From assembly GCA_038373865.1 (NCBI GenBank), contig JAXGGA010001707.1:62001-126000 (forward strand): DNA of 64,000 nt, written 5' to 3'. Positions within the stretch are counted from its first letter, which is position 1; every line of letters starts with the position of its first letter. The stretch is from Uloborus plumipes (lineage: Eukaryota > Arthropoda > Arachnida > Araneae > Uloboridae). The notes below the pieces were generated by a model. The model saw only the letters and a list, made by a program, of their open reading frames with translations, had not been told where the DNA came from and ran no database searches. This document shows positions 43,714-54,130 of this stretch, in pieces. The position numbers and the translations under genes are program-made.

Positions 43714-45298
43714 CCCTAATAGCACAATGTGTCACGGATAAGTCACAGTGACGTCACTGCGAGTCACAAGCGTCACAGTCACACCGTGACTCAATTGTGA
43801 CGACGCACAAAAGTCACATTGTGACTCGTTTACGACATTTGCGTGTGACTTCACTACAACGTCGCTGTGACAGCTGAGTTGTGACCGGTTACAATGTAAT
43901 GTTGTGGAGACTTCACATTGTGACCTTAATGTGAATTTTCGTTAAAATATTTTTTTACCGATTGAAGACGGAATTAATAATACCGAATTAATAATTTTAC
44001 GTTACAAAATCAGTCAAAAAATTTTTTTAAGAGCCTTAATCACTTTCTAACAGACAGCAGTAACAAAAGCGACCAAGTGACAACCACTTGCGAATGTCAA
44101 TCCGTGATGACGTCAAAATTGCAGTGACGGCCCTTACGACGTCAATGCAATTTTGGACAATTTGTGACTATTCCGTGACAACAGGACACAGTCACGGAAA
44201 CCGTTGTCGTGTAATTGTGTATTTGATGCGATAAGGATAGTGATGCGATCAGTTTGTATCGGTTATGCGGCTTCTCATCATTGTCACTATCAAATTTCTT
44301 TACTTACTTGTGACCTTTAAATGACGTCGCTGTAAAGCCCTGTAGTGATTTACAGCAGATGCGAAAACGGGGTATGATTATGAATAGCACAGTGACAAAA
44401 ATAAGACGCTTTTGTGAATCGGGTACGTCACAAGTAAAGTCCCAAGAGGTGGCTGCAAGTTACGAATGAAATTCGCGGCGACATCACAAGTGCGATGTGA
44501 AGTCGCTAAACCGTCACTGGGAGACCTAGGTTGCAATTGGGTCGTCAGGCGTTGTCACTGTAAAGTCGCATTGTGAAGTCGCCGTTGCTGACATTCGTAT
44601 GTAACTTGGTTGCGACTTCACTTGTGACGCATGCGAGGGTCACAAAAGCATTGCATTAGCAACGCCTGAAGACGCAAGTGGGACTTTTCTCTGACGTCGT
44701 GGTAAAGTCGCATTGTGACTTAAAACTGTCACATCGACGTGGATGTGACTCACTTTGTGACCACAATGTGACCTTCAGCAGCTCTTTACTTTTTGAGTTT
44801 CCTGTTGTAACTCTCGTCTAGTATAGTGGTTAGAATTCTTGGCTTGCATCCAGACGACCCGGGTTCGATTCCAGGCGTGGGACAATGGGTTTCGCAGCGT
44901 AACGGCTGGCGGAAAGTATGTTGATTCAATCCAGGTTCTTATATCAGTGATTTCTGATGTCAGTAAAAGACTCTTTTATTTTTTCAAAATTAAAAAAAAT
45001 ATTTTATGACAGGTCGTCGGGCGCCGTCACTGTGAAGTCGCATTGTGACGCCGCCGCAACTTCACACACAGGTCACTGACTGGTCACATCGGACGCTGTG
45101 ACTGCGATGTGAGGTCGCCAAACCGTCACTAGGTGACCTCGGTTGCAATTGGGTCGCCATGCGCCGTCACTGTAAAGTCGCATTGTGACGTCACCGCGGT
45201 CGGACATTCGTAAGTCGCGGTGACTTGGTTGCGACTGCGCTTGTGACGCGCGTCACGGGTCACAAAAGCGTCACATTTTGGTCACTGTGCTATCAGGG
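43714..45298. mobile_element. Element composed of GTGAC/GTCAC words
   Basis: The ends CCCTAATAGCACAATG and CACTGTGCTATCAGGG are inverted with two mismatches. AG flanks both sides (43712-43713 and 45299-45300), the only possible duplication seen. By my count about 48 occurrences of GTGAC or GTCAC lie in the ~1.4 kb left after removing the tRNA-derived insertion. Fewer than three would be expected by chance. Two are full CRE-type palindromes TGACGTCA (about 43750 and 44108). Longer blocks such as GACCTAGGTTGCAATTGGGTCG and TCGCATTGTGACG recur, so it is an old repetitive array. It encodes no protein and I recognise no known family. Confidence 0.7.
44811..45010 (+). mobile_element. tRNA-derived insertion (Glu-type head) inside the GTGAC element
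   Basis: 44811-44882 reads as a decayed tRNA: box A TAGTATAGTGGTTAG, box B GGGTTCGATTCC, and a loop CTTGCAT giving anticodon TGC where a Glu tRNA would have TTC. The acceptor and anticodon stems have mismatches, one T-stem pair is lost, and there is no T-run terminator. A further ~130 bp ending in an A-rich tail (AAAATTAAAAAAAATA) interrupts the GTGAC pattern, so it looks like a SINE or tRNA-derived retrocopy, not a working tRNA gene. Confidence 0.6.
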
Positions 45299-45423
45299 AG
45301 TGTATTACTATTAAATCAGCATTTTTTACAGTTTATTACTATTTAATCAGCAATTTTTACAGCTCATTACTTTAAAATAAGCTGTATTATACTGTAAAAA
45401 CAACAATAATTGTTTACATTGTA

Positions 45424-45837
45424 GAAATTCCATCTCTGGGACGACAGAGGGACTGGGAAGACTGGGACGACCAAAATATTAAATAGTTACTTTTTAACTT
45501 TAAAAATTATTATCTGTATCAAATTTAATGTTTAGTTATCTAAAATAAGAGGGAAACCTAAGAAGCTCAATAATACTATAATAATTAATGCCCGAGGAAA
45601 TGAAATAGCATTAGAAACACTTTCGTTTACTAAGTGTAACTTACTAAGTATGGACTATGAAGCAGAAATTTGCATTTTCCTTCAGTTATATCACAGGACT
45701 TTCAAGTAAATTAAACGTTCTTTGTATCTAAAGCAGGAAAAGTCTCACTGATTTTAGTTTAGGATTAAAAATAGTAAATTCCAAAGCAAAATATTTTTCT
45801 ATTTACAGAAAAATTTCGCTTATTTTCAATAAGACAT
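45424..45837. other. No gene seen
   Basis: AT-rich, with nothing recognised. Confidence 0.45.
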
Positions 45838-46148
45838 TTAACCCTTTATGTCCCAAATTGATTTAGCAATGAATTTTTATGTATTTTTTTGGTTTTTTGA
45901 GTTGCAAATACATCAAAAAACATTTCTACCGAACACAAAAAATTTTAAATTTTTGGGGGTCTAAGACCCCCTACGCCTTGGGGCCCTCAAGAAAACTGTT
46001 TCCGATCGCAGGTACCATCTGTCGGACTCTCAGCGAAGTACAAGGAGTGGTACTCAAAAGCTTTGGCATGATTCCAGCCATTTAGGATTCATAATACTAA
46101 ATTAATATAAGCGGGACTTCTGAAACCCCTTAGGGCATAAATGGTTAA
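45838..46148. mobile_element. piggyBac-like MITE, 303 bp
   Basis: TTAA flanks both sides (45838-45841 and 46145-46148). The ends are CCCTTTATGTCC and the complement of CCATTTATGCCC, two mismatches. The TTAA plus CCC start is the piggyBac pattern. The interior contains TCTAAGACCCCC and no transposase. Confidence 0.7.
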
Positions 46149-47554
46149 AAAAACATTTAAACCGACAAAAATGATTATGTAGTAAATTTCACAAAATTAT
46201 TATTTGAGCTTTTGAAATATGTAACAATAATATTTTTCAACTTAACAATTTTCCCTGTTGTGCCTGTACTCCGTACGGGCATGGCTTTCGTACCTCAACT
46301 GATTTGTCCGTACTCAGCACGAGTAATCTGATTTCTAATTTACTTTAAGTTTCGGCCATATCTTTCCTATTTTTAGTCGCAAGTCAAGTAAAAAAAGGTG
46401 ATAGTCTTCCTGTAGATGAAAGTTTGCTGATTAAAATGTTTTCTATTGTGATTGGTTCAAAAGCTTGAGTGAACGTAAAACGATCAAAAAACTTCATTAA
46501 AATGTGACACGTTTTCGACGAAACTCTTTAAAAAAATAATAAAGAGCAACTGTTAAATAACCAAAAGTATTGTTAAAATAAGTGAAGATGATACATATGT
46601 TTAAAAACAAAAGCCTGGAGCGTTTTTAGAGCATTTTAAACGTTTTACTTCAGAATTATTTAGTATTTTTGCCTACTTCGCGGTAGGACTGCGCCCCACT
46701 TAATGTTAAAATTAACTAACTAGGCCTACACCAGGGCTTTTCCCCTAATATGTTTAGTTATTAAAATTTTAAGCTGCAAGTGCAAACATATCTTTCCATT
46801 ATTTACTTTTCAGATACAGCTTAAAATGATAAGCTGAAAAGGTTATCTATAACAGCTTGCAAAAATAACTATTATAGTGTAACAAAAATATTTCAAAATT
46901 ATTATTTCGTAATATTCTTACAACTTCATTTCTTGTCTCTCACATCTTATTATAGCCGAGAAGACATTTTGCTTCCTGGACTAAAAGAAATCCGCTTACA
47001 CTTTATTTTGATATCCCGTAGAATAACGTACATATCTCACTGAATTCTACTGCAAATAAAAGGAGGCAAATCTGACAAAAACATAAAACATTCCATCCAC
47101 TTCGCTCAAAATTTTAGAACACCCTTTTCGCAAAACTCTCATCTCAGTAACTGGGAGGAATACAGGGAAGATTGTGTCGCTTTTTCTACTTTCAACTTCA
47201 AAATGAAAAATATCGATTTTTTATTCTTCCCTTTTTTTGCTTCATTCATTTTTTTTTTCTGCATTCACCAGGTTGGTACATTCCCTATTTTTCTAATACT
47301 ATACTCTTCCCTACCTTACAGAAGATTACCCTTCTTTGTGCGTTAATATTTTAGACTTCATTTAAAATTTGCGACCGCGTAATACCGTAGCACCTCTTCC
47401 GGGCAGGCAGATTTCAGCGAGCATCATGCTGCAAAGTACACAATAACTCAAAATAAATAAATAATTCTACAAGAACTTTTACTTTTCCCCTGCTAATGCT
47501 ATTCGAGGAAAGTTCTTTTAGCACACATCATAACAATAAGCATAATCTTAAAAT
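46149..47554. other. No gene seen
   Basis: AT-rich. CTGTACTCCGTACGGGCA near 46264 includes a small palindrome (CCGTACGG). No coding signals were found. Confidence 0.4.
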
Positions 47555-47556
47555 TT

Positions 47557-47966
47557 CACAGCAAAAAATGAACTGTTGCTTTTACAGTATAACACTGGTA
47601 GCCCACGTTTCAATTTAAAACAGTAAAATGCACAGTGATAAACTGTAAAACTAGCAATTTTATAGTTTCTTACTGTAAAGTTAGAAATCTTACAGTTTAT
47701 TGCCGTAAAATATAGCTGTATTATACTTTAAAGGCAACATTATAATATTGGCAGCAGAAGTTCTAGTTTAAAACTGTAAAGTTCACGGTAATAAACTAAA
47801 ATTAGCAATTTTGCAGTTTATTACTGTAAAATTTGCAATTTTACAGTTTAGTACCGTAAAGTTATCAATTTTACAAATTATTACTGTAAAATGCACAATT
47901 TTTACAGCTTATTACTATAAAATTAGCTGTATTATACTTTAAAAACGCCATTCATGTATTACAGTG
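47557..47966. mobile_element. TA-flanked minisatellite element, copy 2
   Basis: Same family as 43390-45421. The right end CACTGTAATACATGAATG (inverse orientation) is followed by TA. The left end is decayed (CACAGCAAAAAATGAACTG, flank TT). Two ~155-bp higher-order units start at about 47582 and 47735. It is uninterrupted, so it shows the structure of the family before insertion. Confidence 0.7.
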
Positions 47967-47968
47967 TA

Positions 47969-49690
47969 TAGTGCCGTGTGTGTCATGCTAGTATACACTA
48001 CAAACTAAAACTGCACGATCTTGTATCTTAATCTGAGTAAACAGCAACACATTTTAGAGAATTTTGTGTTTAAATAAAAGTTTGTTATCAGGATTTTAGA
48101 GTTTTGAAAATTCATAATTATAATTGAAGTGTTTTTACCGTATTACGTTGCAGTGCGATATTTAAGGCGTTCATAAAAGTCCCATGACTCAGCACATAGA
48201 ACAATCAACATTTGAGCTTTCATTTATAAAAATATAGTAAAAAGGTAAAACTTAAATAAAACATTAGAAGGTAAACGCTCGAATGAAAACTAGTAAAAGC
48301 ATTTAACATATTTCATCCGGATGTTACGATCAGATAGTTGTTTCCCCATAGCGTTTCGTTTTGTCGTTGCTTTGACCTTCAGAAAATTCAATAAATTTAC
48401 TTAGCTTCGAAAAGTTGATCATTTCACTTCTATTCAGTTTACTCATTTGTATATCATTTTGTATTAACAGATTACTGAATATTTGTGCTGTAATTTTCAA
48501 ACTATACTGTCCAAAAGGAAAAATAAAATTCCAATGGGTGATGAAATTTTAAAAATATTTCTAACTTGCCGTGTATTAAAAATTTATTTATTTGATAACA
48601 ATTTAAACGGATCGAAATAATTTAATTTATTACCAATTGTTTGCTTTTCTTTCTCTATTTTAACTGAAAAAAAAACTTGTTTTTAACTTTTATACACATA
48701 TTATTCACTTTTCTAATGAAAATATTTCTTGACTATTTGATAGCTTATCACTCCGGGTGTGTATTTCCAATTAAAAAAAAATACGCGTTGTTTTTTTGAC
48801 CAAAAACTTTTCTTATCATACTAAAAGACTTTTTTTGCCGATGGTATTTCTTCCTGAAGATGCATATAACATTTAAAAATTTTAACGCAAAGGATACACG
48901 AATCATAACTAACCAAAACAGTATTCCGATTAAAATCTGTCATTTTATATTTGTTAATTATTATGTAAAAATCTTAATCTTGATCAGGCTTAAATCTCAG
49001 AGTTTCATGCATTAAATATCGGGACTTTTATTTTAGAGACATTCAGGTTCTCCATTGACTTTGACAAAAACAGAAACTTGGTTGCATATTCTGCTCAAGC
49101 TATAGACTTTGCATATTATAACAAAATCGTGCTCCTCATTGGTTGGATTCAAGAGCAAACTTTTAGTCTCTGACTTAGCAATACCATGTAAAAAAATGCT
49201 AATTTATATGTATTTTTTTCTCTTGAATTTTTTTTTCACTTTACTTGCTATATGCAACTTTTAACTAAAGATTTTGTAATTTGCTTTCTAATTTCAACCC
49301 GCCATGACAATTTTTGTCAGTAAGTTAACAACTAGTAGATACGGTTAAAAATTGACATACAAGAAAAAACTGAAAAGTATACTTATTCTACTTTTTATGT
49401 TTATGTCTAATTTTTTCTGCATATTTCCGGACTTTTTTGTGTAATGTACATTCTCTTACGCAAATGCTTAGCTAATCTTAACATATGAGTCATATTGTTT
49501 AGATTTTTTTCGTTTCGATACAATTTTAAATTTTACTATTTTTTATATGGCAGAACTAATACCAATACAAATTCATTTTTAGCGTAAAGTATATGTTGGT
49601 TTTTTACTTAGAAAAAAAACCCCTCTCCATTTCTATATTATGCTTGTGCTTTCCAAAACACCAACTCTCCGTTCACTTCTTTATCTGGTT
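47969..49690. other. No gene seen
   Basis: Strongly AT-rich, with no recognisable structure. Confidence 0.45.
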
Positions 49691-50017
49691 TTATTTTTGT
49701 TTATTTTCCCGAGAGGGGGATTTTGTAGCGGGCTTTACAAAATCGACAGTTATATCTCTGTCTTTTGTTATGCCCTTTGTTTGCTGTTTAGGTTCGAAAG
49801 GTAAAAAGGGCGTTTCCCTTGATTTATTTTCCATCTGATAGACCTCACTTAGAATGTTATGGACGAAGGTGCACGATATCTCAAATTGGGAGGAGAGGTT
49901 TGGAGGGGATGTTTCGCGAAGATATGAAGGGGAACTTTTATGTTTAGCCGTTCCTTGAGCACAGGGCGAATCTGAGATTGCTTTTAAGTTCATAGGAGCA
50001 GGTTGAGGAGACATCAC
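49691..50017 (-). CDS. Unrecognised open frame of 108 codons
   Basis: This is the longest open frame outside repeats. It begins with two ATG codons at 50017 and is rich in Ser, Pro, Lys and Thr, with no signal peptide, membrane segment or known motif. A plus-strand frame (49593-49838) overlaps it. It ends 24 bp before the target duplication of the hAT-like MITE. Length alone does not distinguish it from chance in a window of this size. If real, it could be one exon. Confidence 0.15.
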   Translation of the reverse strand: MMSPQPAPMNLKAISDSPCAQGTAKHKSSPSYLRETSPPNLSSQFEISCTFVHNILSEVYQMENKSRETPFLPFEPKQQTKGITKDRDITVDFVKPATKSPSRENKQK

Positions 50018-50040
50018 GCGGGAGTTACGGGTTTATTGGA

Positions 50041-50719
50041 TGTGAAGGCAGTGGCGTAGGAACTTTGTAAAAACAGGGGGAGCCCGGAGCAGTGCTGGAT
50101 CAAGGCACTTTCTTGGTGTGTGGGGGTGGGGAGGGGACAAAGGACACTTTTTCACATATTCATACAATCTCAATTATGAAGTCATAAACGTTCAAATGAG
50201 CATTTTTTGTGAATAAAAGGAATTTAATAAACATTACTAATATCTCTTTCATCAGGACGATGATAAGTTTAAGTACTCTTTTACATTTTTAATACGAATT
50301 TAGTTTTTGTTGTCATTCAATTTGCTGAGCAAAACGCAAAAGAAGTCTCAAATTTTCTCTCCCGGAAAAATTCCGAGTGGTACATTAAAAAAAAAAATAC
50401 TGTAAATAAATTTTAGTGACTTTAGAGGATCGAAATATTTTGAAATAGAAGTCTTAAAAGCGGATTGGATTCAATATTTGGTTGAGGAAGGAACTGGGGC
50501 AGCAAAATCATCCCTGGCAATTTTTTAAAATTTTAGCTTTTAATAACGTACTTTTAGAGGATTTTTTTATCACATTTTTAAAAACAGGATTGAGGTAAAA
50601 ATGTGCTATAAAAAGTTGTACTAAGGAAATTTTACCAGGGGAGCTGAGCCGGTCTGAAATATTCTAGGGGGAGCCAGAGCTCCTCCAGCTCCCCCGGTTC
50701 CTACGCCCCTGTGTGAAAG
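50041..50719. mobile_element. hAT-like MITE, 663 bp, with 8-bp duplication
   Basis: The element spans 50049-50711, with ends CAGTGGCGTAGGAAC and GTTCCTACGCCCCTG (inverted, one mismatch). It is flanked by TGTGAAGG (50041-50048) and TGTGAAAG (50712-50719), 7 of 8 matching. CAGTGGCGTA and CAGGGGCGTA starts are typical of hAT MITEs. Subterminal AGGGGGAGC and GCTCCCCC words are also inverted. No coding capacity. Confidence 0.85.
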
Positions 50720-50860
50720 ATGTGGTTTTTACGTTTTTTATTCTTTTTATTATTTTCTTCTCCAACTGCAAATATATATAAAAAAAAAAAACATTTATTT
50801 ACTGAACAGAATTTTTATTTTTATAGAATATGCTAAATAAAAGAGAGAACATCCTAGAGG

Positions 50861-51100
50861 TAAACTAAAATGCAACATTAAAGAAGCACAAATACGCAGG
50901 GATATTGCATACACGTGTTTCGGCGTTACAAGGAGCGCCTTTTTTAATGCAGAAAAATTGTGAGCTAATGGATGCACAGACATCCGAATCCATAAGTTCA
51001 CAATTTTTCTGCATTGAAAAAGGCGTTCCTTGTAGAGCCGAAACACGTGTCTGCAGTATCACCGCGTATTTTTGCTTTTTTACCGTTGTATTTTAGTTTA
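50861..51100. repeat. 240-bp hairpin repeat
   Basis: The arms (50861 to about 50971 and about 50992-51100) are inverted, with ends TAAACTAAAAT. The conserved inner block is ACACGTGTTTCGGCG, AAGGAGCGCC and CAGAAAAATTGTGA, and the loop is GCACAGACATCC-like. A half copy is at 40919-41066. Overlapping open frames on both strands are shadows of the palindrome. Confidence 0.75.
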
Positions 51101-51124
51101 CATTTATTGCAAAAAGTATTTATA

Positions 51125-51696
51125 TACAGTGAACTCTCACTTATGCGCCGGCTCAAGAGACCAACAGAAAAAGGTGCATAAGTGAGAGAGACGTATAAAT
51201 GAACAAGCGTATTTAAAGGACTAAAACACAACACAGGTTCTAATGCGAGAATGAATAATAATGTTTCAATAGGAAAGGGACATATTATACCACGGTTTGG
51301 CAATTACTGTAATGTAACTACAATGCTAAAGATAAAACAAAAATTGCTGCATTCCTAATTACAAACTGTTCCCTTTAAAACGATGCATAATAGATAATTG
51401 TACCTCCCCGAACTCTAGTTCATGCGGAAAAAATGCCTTCCGTGAGCAATAAAGGCGAAAGATTAAACAGAAAAGTGAAGAAAAATGCTTATTTAAAAAA
51501 AAAAAAAAAATAGATCTATTTTTTTTACATTTTAGGGAACATTCGGCGCATAAGTGAAATATTTATCTTTAGAACGACACATAAATGAATGATACTATCA
51601 TTATTTTTCTATGGAATGTGCTGGGACCATTCAAAATCGTCGTATAAGTGAAAAAGGCGCATAAATGAGGCGGCGTATAAGTGAGAGTTCACTGTA
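51125..51696. mobile_element. pogo-like MITE, 568 bp, TA duplication
   Basis: The element spans 51127-51694, with ends CAGTGAACTCTCACTTATGC and GTATAAGTGAGAGTTCACTG, one mismatch. TA flanks both sides. Subterminal words (GCGCATAAATGA, GTGCATAAGTGAGAG, CGTATAAATGAA) repeat the theme CGTATAAGTGA several times on both strands. The form is typical of pogo/Tigger-type non-autonomous elements. No coding capacity. Confidence 0.82.
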
Positions 51697-52467
51697 CTTT
51701 ATCTTAGAGGGCTCTAAATAATTGACGCAAGTCGTATTTTTCAAATTAAAATTACCGTTTAACGACTTCAGTTTTACACATCCTTCTTTAGTCGTAATTT
51801 TGTAATTTTCTTGTCTTTACTTTTTATGAAAATTTTGATTTGACGATCTTAATTTGACTCCTATTCATTTTTTTTATAATTATATATATTAAAATTTAAC
51901 AGGGCCTGAGATTAGAAACGTAAACTTAAATTTTCTTTTTCCTGAAATAAACTTGTTTTACAATAACATGACTGTAGTAACACAGTCGAAAGTTTAAAGC
52001 TCTCCTTAAGTTACTTGATTTACATTAAACTACACCTAAGCAGGATACTTTGAAAAATATTAAAAACATAACTAAAATTTTAATAGCATATATTTTTTAT
52101 AACCTAATTTCGAACCTTACTCAACTTCCACTAAATATAGTGCTTTTTTTAATTTAATTGTAAAAAATGATGTAAAGATCCCACTTTTTGATATTTAGAC
52201 TTTTTTTGACTGAGTAGTTAGGATCGTTTTTTTTTTTTTTTTTTTTTCGCAGCTTCATACCATTTTATGCAAAAAAATATTTTATATTTTTAAGCATATA
52301 ACATCTTTCTCATAAAATATTACTGAAACTGAAACTAAAAAAAGCCAAATAACTTTTTTTTTATTATTTTGGGGTTCAAATATTCTAATTTGATTTAAGT
52401 AAGACCAGTCCAATACATACATGTTTTTTTTTTTTTTTTTTTAATGTAAACACTTCAGCAGCCACAT
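51697..52467. other. No gene seen; long T runs
   Basis: AT-rich sequence with T runs near 52227-52248 and 52424-52442. The second lies close to the left end of the Tc1 transposon. Confidence 0.5.
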
Positions 52468-52469
52468 TA

Positions 52470-53687
52470 CACTGAAGGGACAAAAGTCATGGGATACCTC
52501 TTAATATCGTGTCGGCCCTCCTTTTGCCCGGCGAAGTGCAACAACTCGACGTGGCATGGACTCAACAAGTCGTTGGAAGTCTTCTGCAGGAATATTGAGC
52601 CATGCTGTCTCGATAGACGTCCATAATTGTGAAAGCGTTGATGGGGCAGGATTTTGGGCACGAACAGACCTCTCGATGGTGTCCCATAAATGCTCAATGG
52701 GATTCATGTCGGGCGATCTAGGTGGCCAACTCATTCGTTGGAATTGTCCAGAATTTTCTTCAAACCAATTGCGAACAGTTGTGGCCTGGTGACATGGCGC
52801 ATTGTCATCCATAAAAATCCCATCGTTGTTTGGGTACATGAAGTCCATGAATGACTGCAAGTGATCTCCAAGTAGCTGCACATAAGCATTTCCAGTCAAT
52901 GTTCGGTCCAGTCGCACTAGAGGACCAAGTCCATGCCATGAAAAAACAGCCCACACCATTACGGAGCCACCACCAGCTTGAACAGTGCCTTGCTGACAGT
53001 TTGGGTCCATGGCTTCGTGGGGTCTGCGCCACACTCGAACCCTACCATCGGCTCTTACCAGCTGAAATCGTGACTCATCGGACCAGGCCACGGTTTTCCA
53101 TTCATCTAGGGACCAACCGATATGCTCACGTGCCCACGAGAGTCGCTGCAAGCGATGTCGTTCTGTCAGTAAAGGCACTCGAGTCGGTCTTCTGCTGGAA
53201 TAGCCCAAGAAATCCAAATTTCTCCGCACAGTTCTAGCAGACACGTCCATTGTACGTCCCACATTGATTTCTACGGTGATTTGACGCAGTGTTGCTTGTC
53301 TGTTAGAATTTACGACTCTTTGCAGACGTCGCCGGTCTCGATCTTTAAGTGCAGGCGGTCGACCACTGCGCTGTCCATGGTGGGATGTTATGCCTGAAAT
53401 TTCATACTCTCGGCACACTCTTGACACAGTGGATCTGGGAATGTTGAATTCTGTAACGATTTCCGAAATGGCATGACCCATGCGTCTAGCTCTAACTAAC
53501 ATTCCGCGTTCAAAGTCTGTTAATTCACGTCGTGCGGTCATCATCACGTTAAAACCTCTTCACATGAATAACTTGAACAGAAATGAAAGCTCTGTAAAAG
53601 CACTGCGCATTTATACCTGTTCTATGCGATGCTACTGCCATCTGAAAATTTGCATATTGCTATCCCATGACTTTTGTCACTTCAGTG
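52470..53687. mobile_element. Complete Tc1/mariner-type transposon, 1218 bp
   Basis: TA (52468-52469 and 53688-53689) flanks 27-bp inverted ends that begin CACTGAAG and end AGTCATGGGATA, with a single mismatch (G or T at position 9). The element contains one uninterrupted transposase gene on the minus strand. The short, nearly perfect ends, intact frame and clean TA duplication indicate a recent insertion. An open question is whether it is still mobile. Confidence 0.95.
52501..53544 (-). CDS. Tc1-type transposase, intact
   Basis: This 347-residue protein should bind the inverted ends of its element and catalyse cut-and-paste transposition into TA in the nucleus. The start chosen is the ATG at 53544; a GTG codon precedes it, and a second ATG follows at once. 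Residues 11-47 form a first helix-turn-helix (ISEIVTEFNIPRSTVSRVCR). GRPPAL at 61-66 is the GRPR-like hook, and residues 67-115 form the second helix-turn-helix. The catalytic triad is D156 (WSDESRF), D247 (MDDNAPCH) and E284 (SPDMNPIEHLWD). The D-to-E spacing is 36 residues by my count, longer than the 34 of classical Tc1 and matching a DD36E-type arrangement. The length equals the family norm. The C-terminal end is RRAKGGPTRY. No frameshift or internal stop is present. The frame ends 32 bp from the transposon end. Confidence 0.95.
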   Translation of the reverse strand: MMTARRELTDFERGMLVRARRMGHAISEIVTEFNIPRSTVSRVCREYEISGITSHHGQRSGRPPALKDRDRRRLQRVVNSNRQATLRQITVEINVGRTMDVSARTVRRNLDFLGYSSRRPTRVPLLTERHRLQRLSWAREHIGWSLDEWKTVAWSDESRFQLVRADGRVRVWRRPHEAMDPNCQQGTVQAGGGSVMVWAVFSWHGLGPLVRLDRTLTGNAYVQLLGDHLQSFMDFMYPNNDGIFMDDNAPCHQATTVRNWFEENSGQFQRMSWPPRSPDMNPIEHLWDTIERSVRAQNPAPSTLSQLWTSIETAWLNIPAEDFQRLVESMPRRVVALRRAKGGPTRY

Positions 53688-53713
53688 TACTTTTCTCTTA
53701 CAAATAAGTATAA

Positions 53714-53979
53714 TATGAAGGGCCAAGTGGATAAAGGTGATATGTGACATTTGAATTTCGCCGATTTACACAAATTCAAATTAGTGTATGTTCAATTGTG
53801 TTAACTCACAAACATAATTGAAGGGGCAAGTGAATGAAGCTGATAGGTGACAATCTTTTAAATTTCTAGAAAAAGCTCTCAAAAAAAAAAATTGTTACCT
53901 TTTTCACCTTCACCCATGGTAAAAAAAAATGTGTTTCCAAAATTGTCACATATCACCTGTATCCACTTGCACCTTCATA
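53714..53979. mobile_element. Short inverted-repeat element, 262 bp, TA-flanked
   Basis: The ends TGAAGGGCCAAGTGGATAAA and the complement of GTATCCACTTGCACCTTCA are inverted, continuing into GGTGATATGTGACA. TA lies on both sides (53714-53715 and 53978-53979), though the flank is partly self-complementary. The end sequence recurs internally at about 53821-53855 (GAAGGGGCAAGTGAATGAAG), so it may be a compound of two copies. It starts 26 bp after the Tc1 transposon. Confidence 0.65.
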
Positions 53980-54130
53980 TGTGTAAGCAAAGAAATGATC
54001 AGCCATTTTTTTGCTGTAGATGGGCATAATTTAGCTGGTCTAAGCTTTAAAAAAGTCTTCTAACTGCTTCTACTGCAGACCAATAAAAATTGCTATTTAT
54101 TCAATACAACCATCTACTCCTATTTGTAGC
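53980..54130. other. Spacer without features
   Basis: Nothing recognised. Confidence 0.5.

Larger units (their letters stand above)
43390..45421. mobile_element. TA-flanked minisatellite element, copy 1, split by an insertion
   Basis: The ends CACTGTAAACAATGAACTG and the complement of CAATTATTGTTGTTTTTACAG are inverted for about 35 bp with mismatches. TA lies on both sides (43388-43389 and 45422-45423), as in Tc1/mariner-type elements. The body is a minisatellite with ~30-bp units built from TACTGTAAAATTAGCAATTT and TTACAGTTTATTAC, grouped in ~155-bp higher-order units that start with ACAGTATA and ACTGGCAG. It has no coding capacity. A second copy is at 47557-47966. The GTGAC-rich element at 43714-45298 interrupts it. 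Confidence 0.75.

Noticed and set aside
43390..47966. CRISPR-like array
   Set aside because: Repeats are contiguous minisatellite units without unique spacers, in an evidently eukaryotic context.
52805..53237. Open frames on other strands inside the Tc1 transposon
   Set aside because: Shadows of the 347-residue transposase frame.
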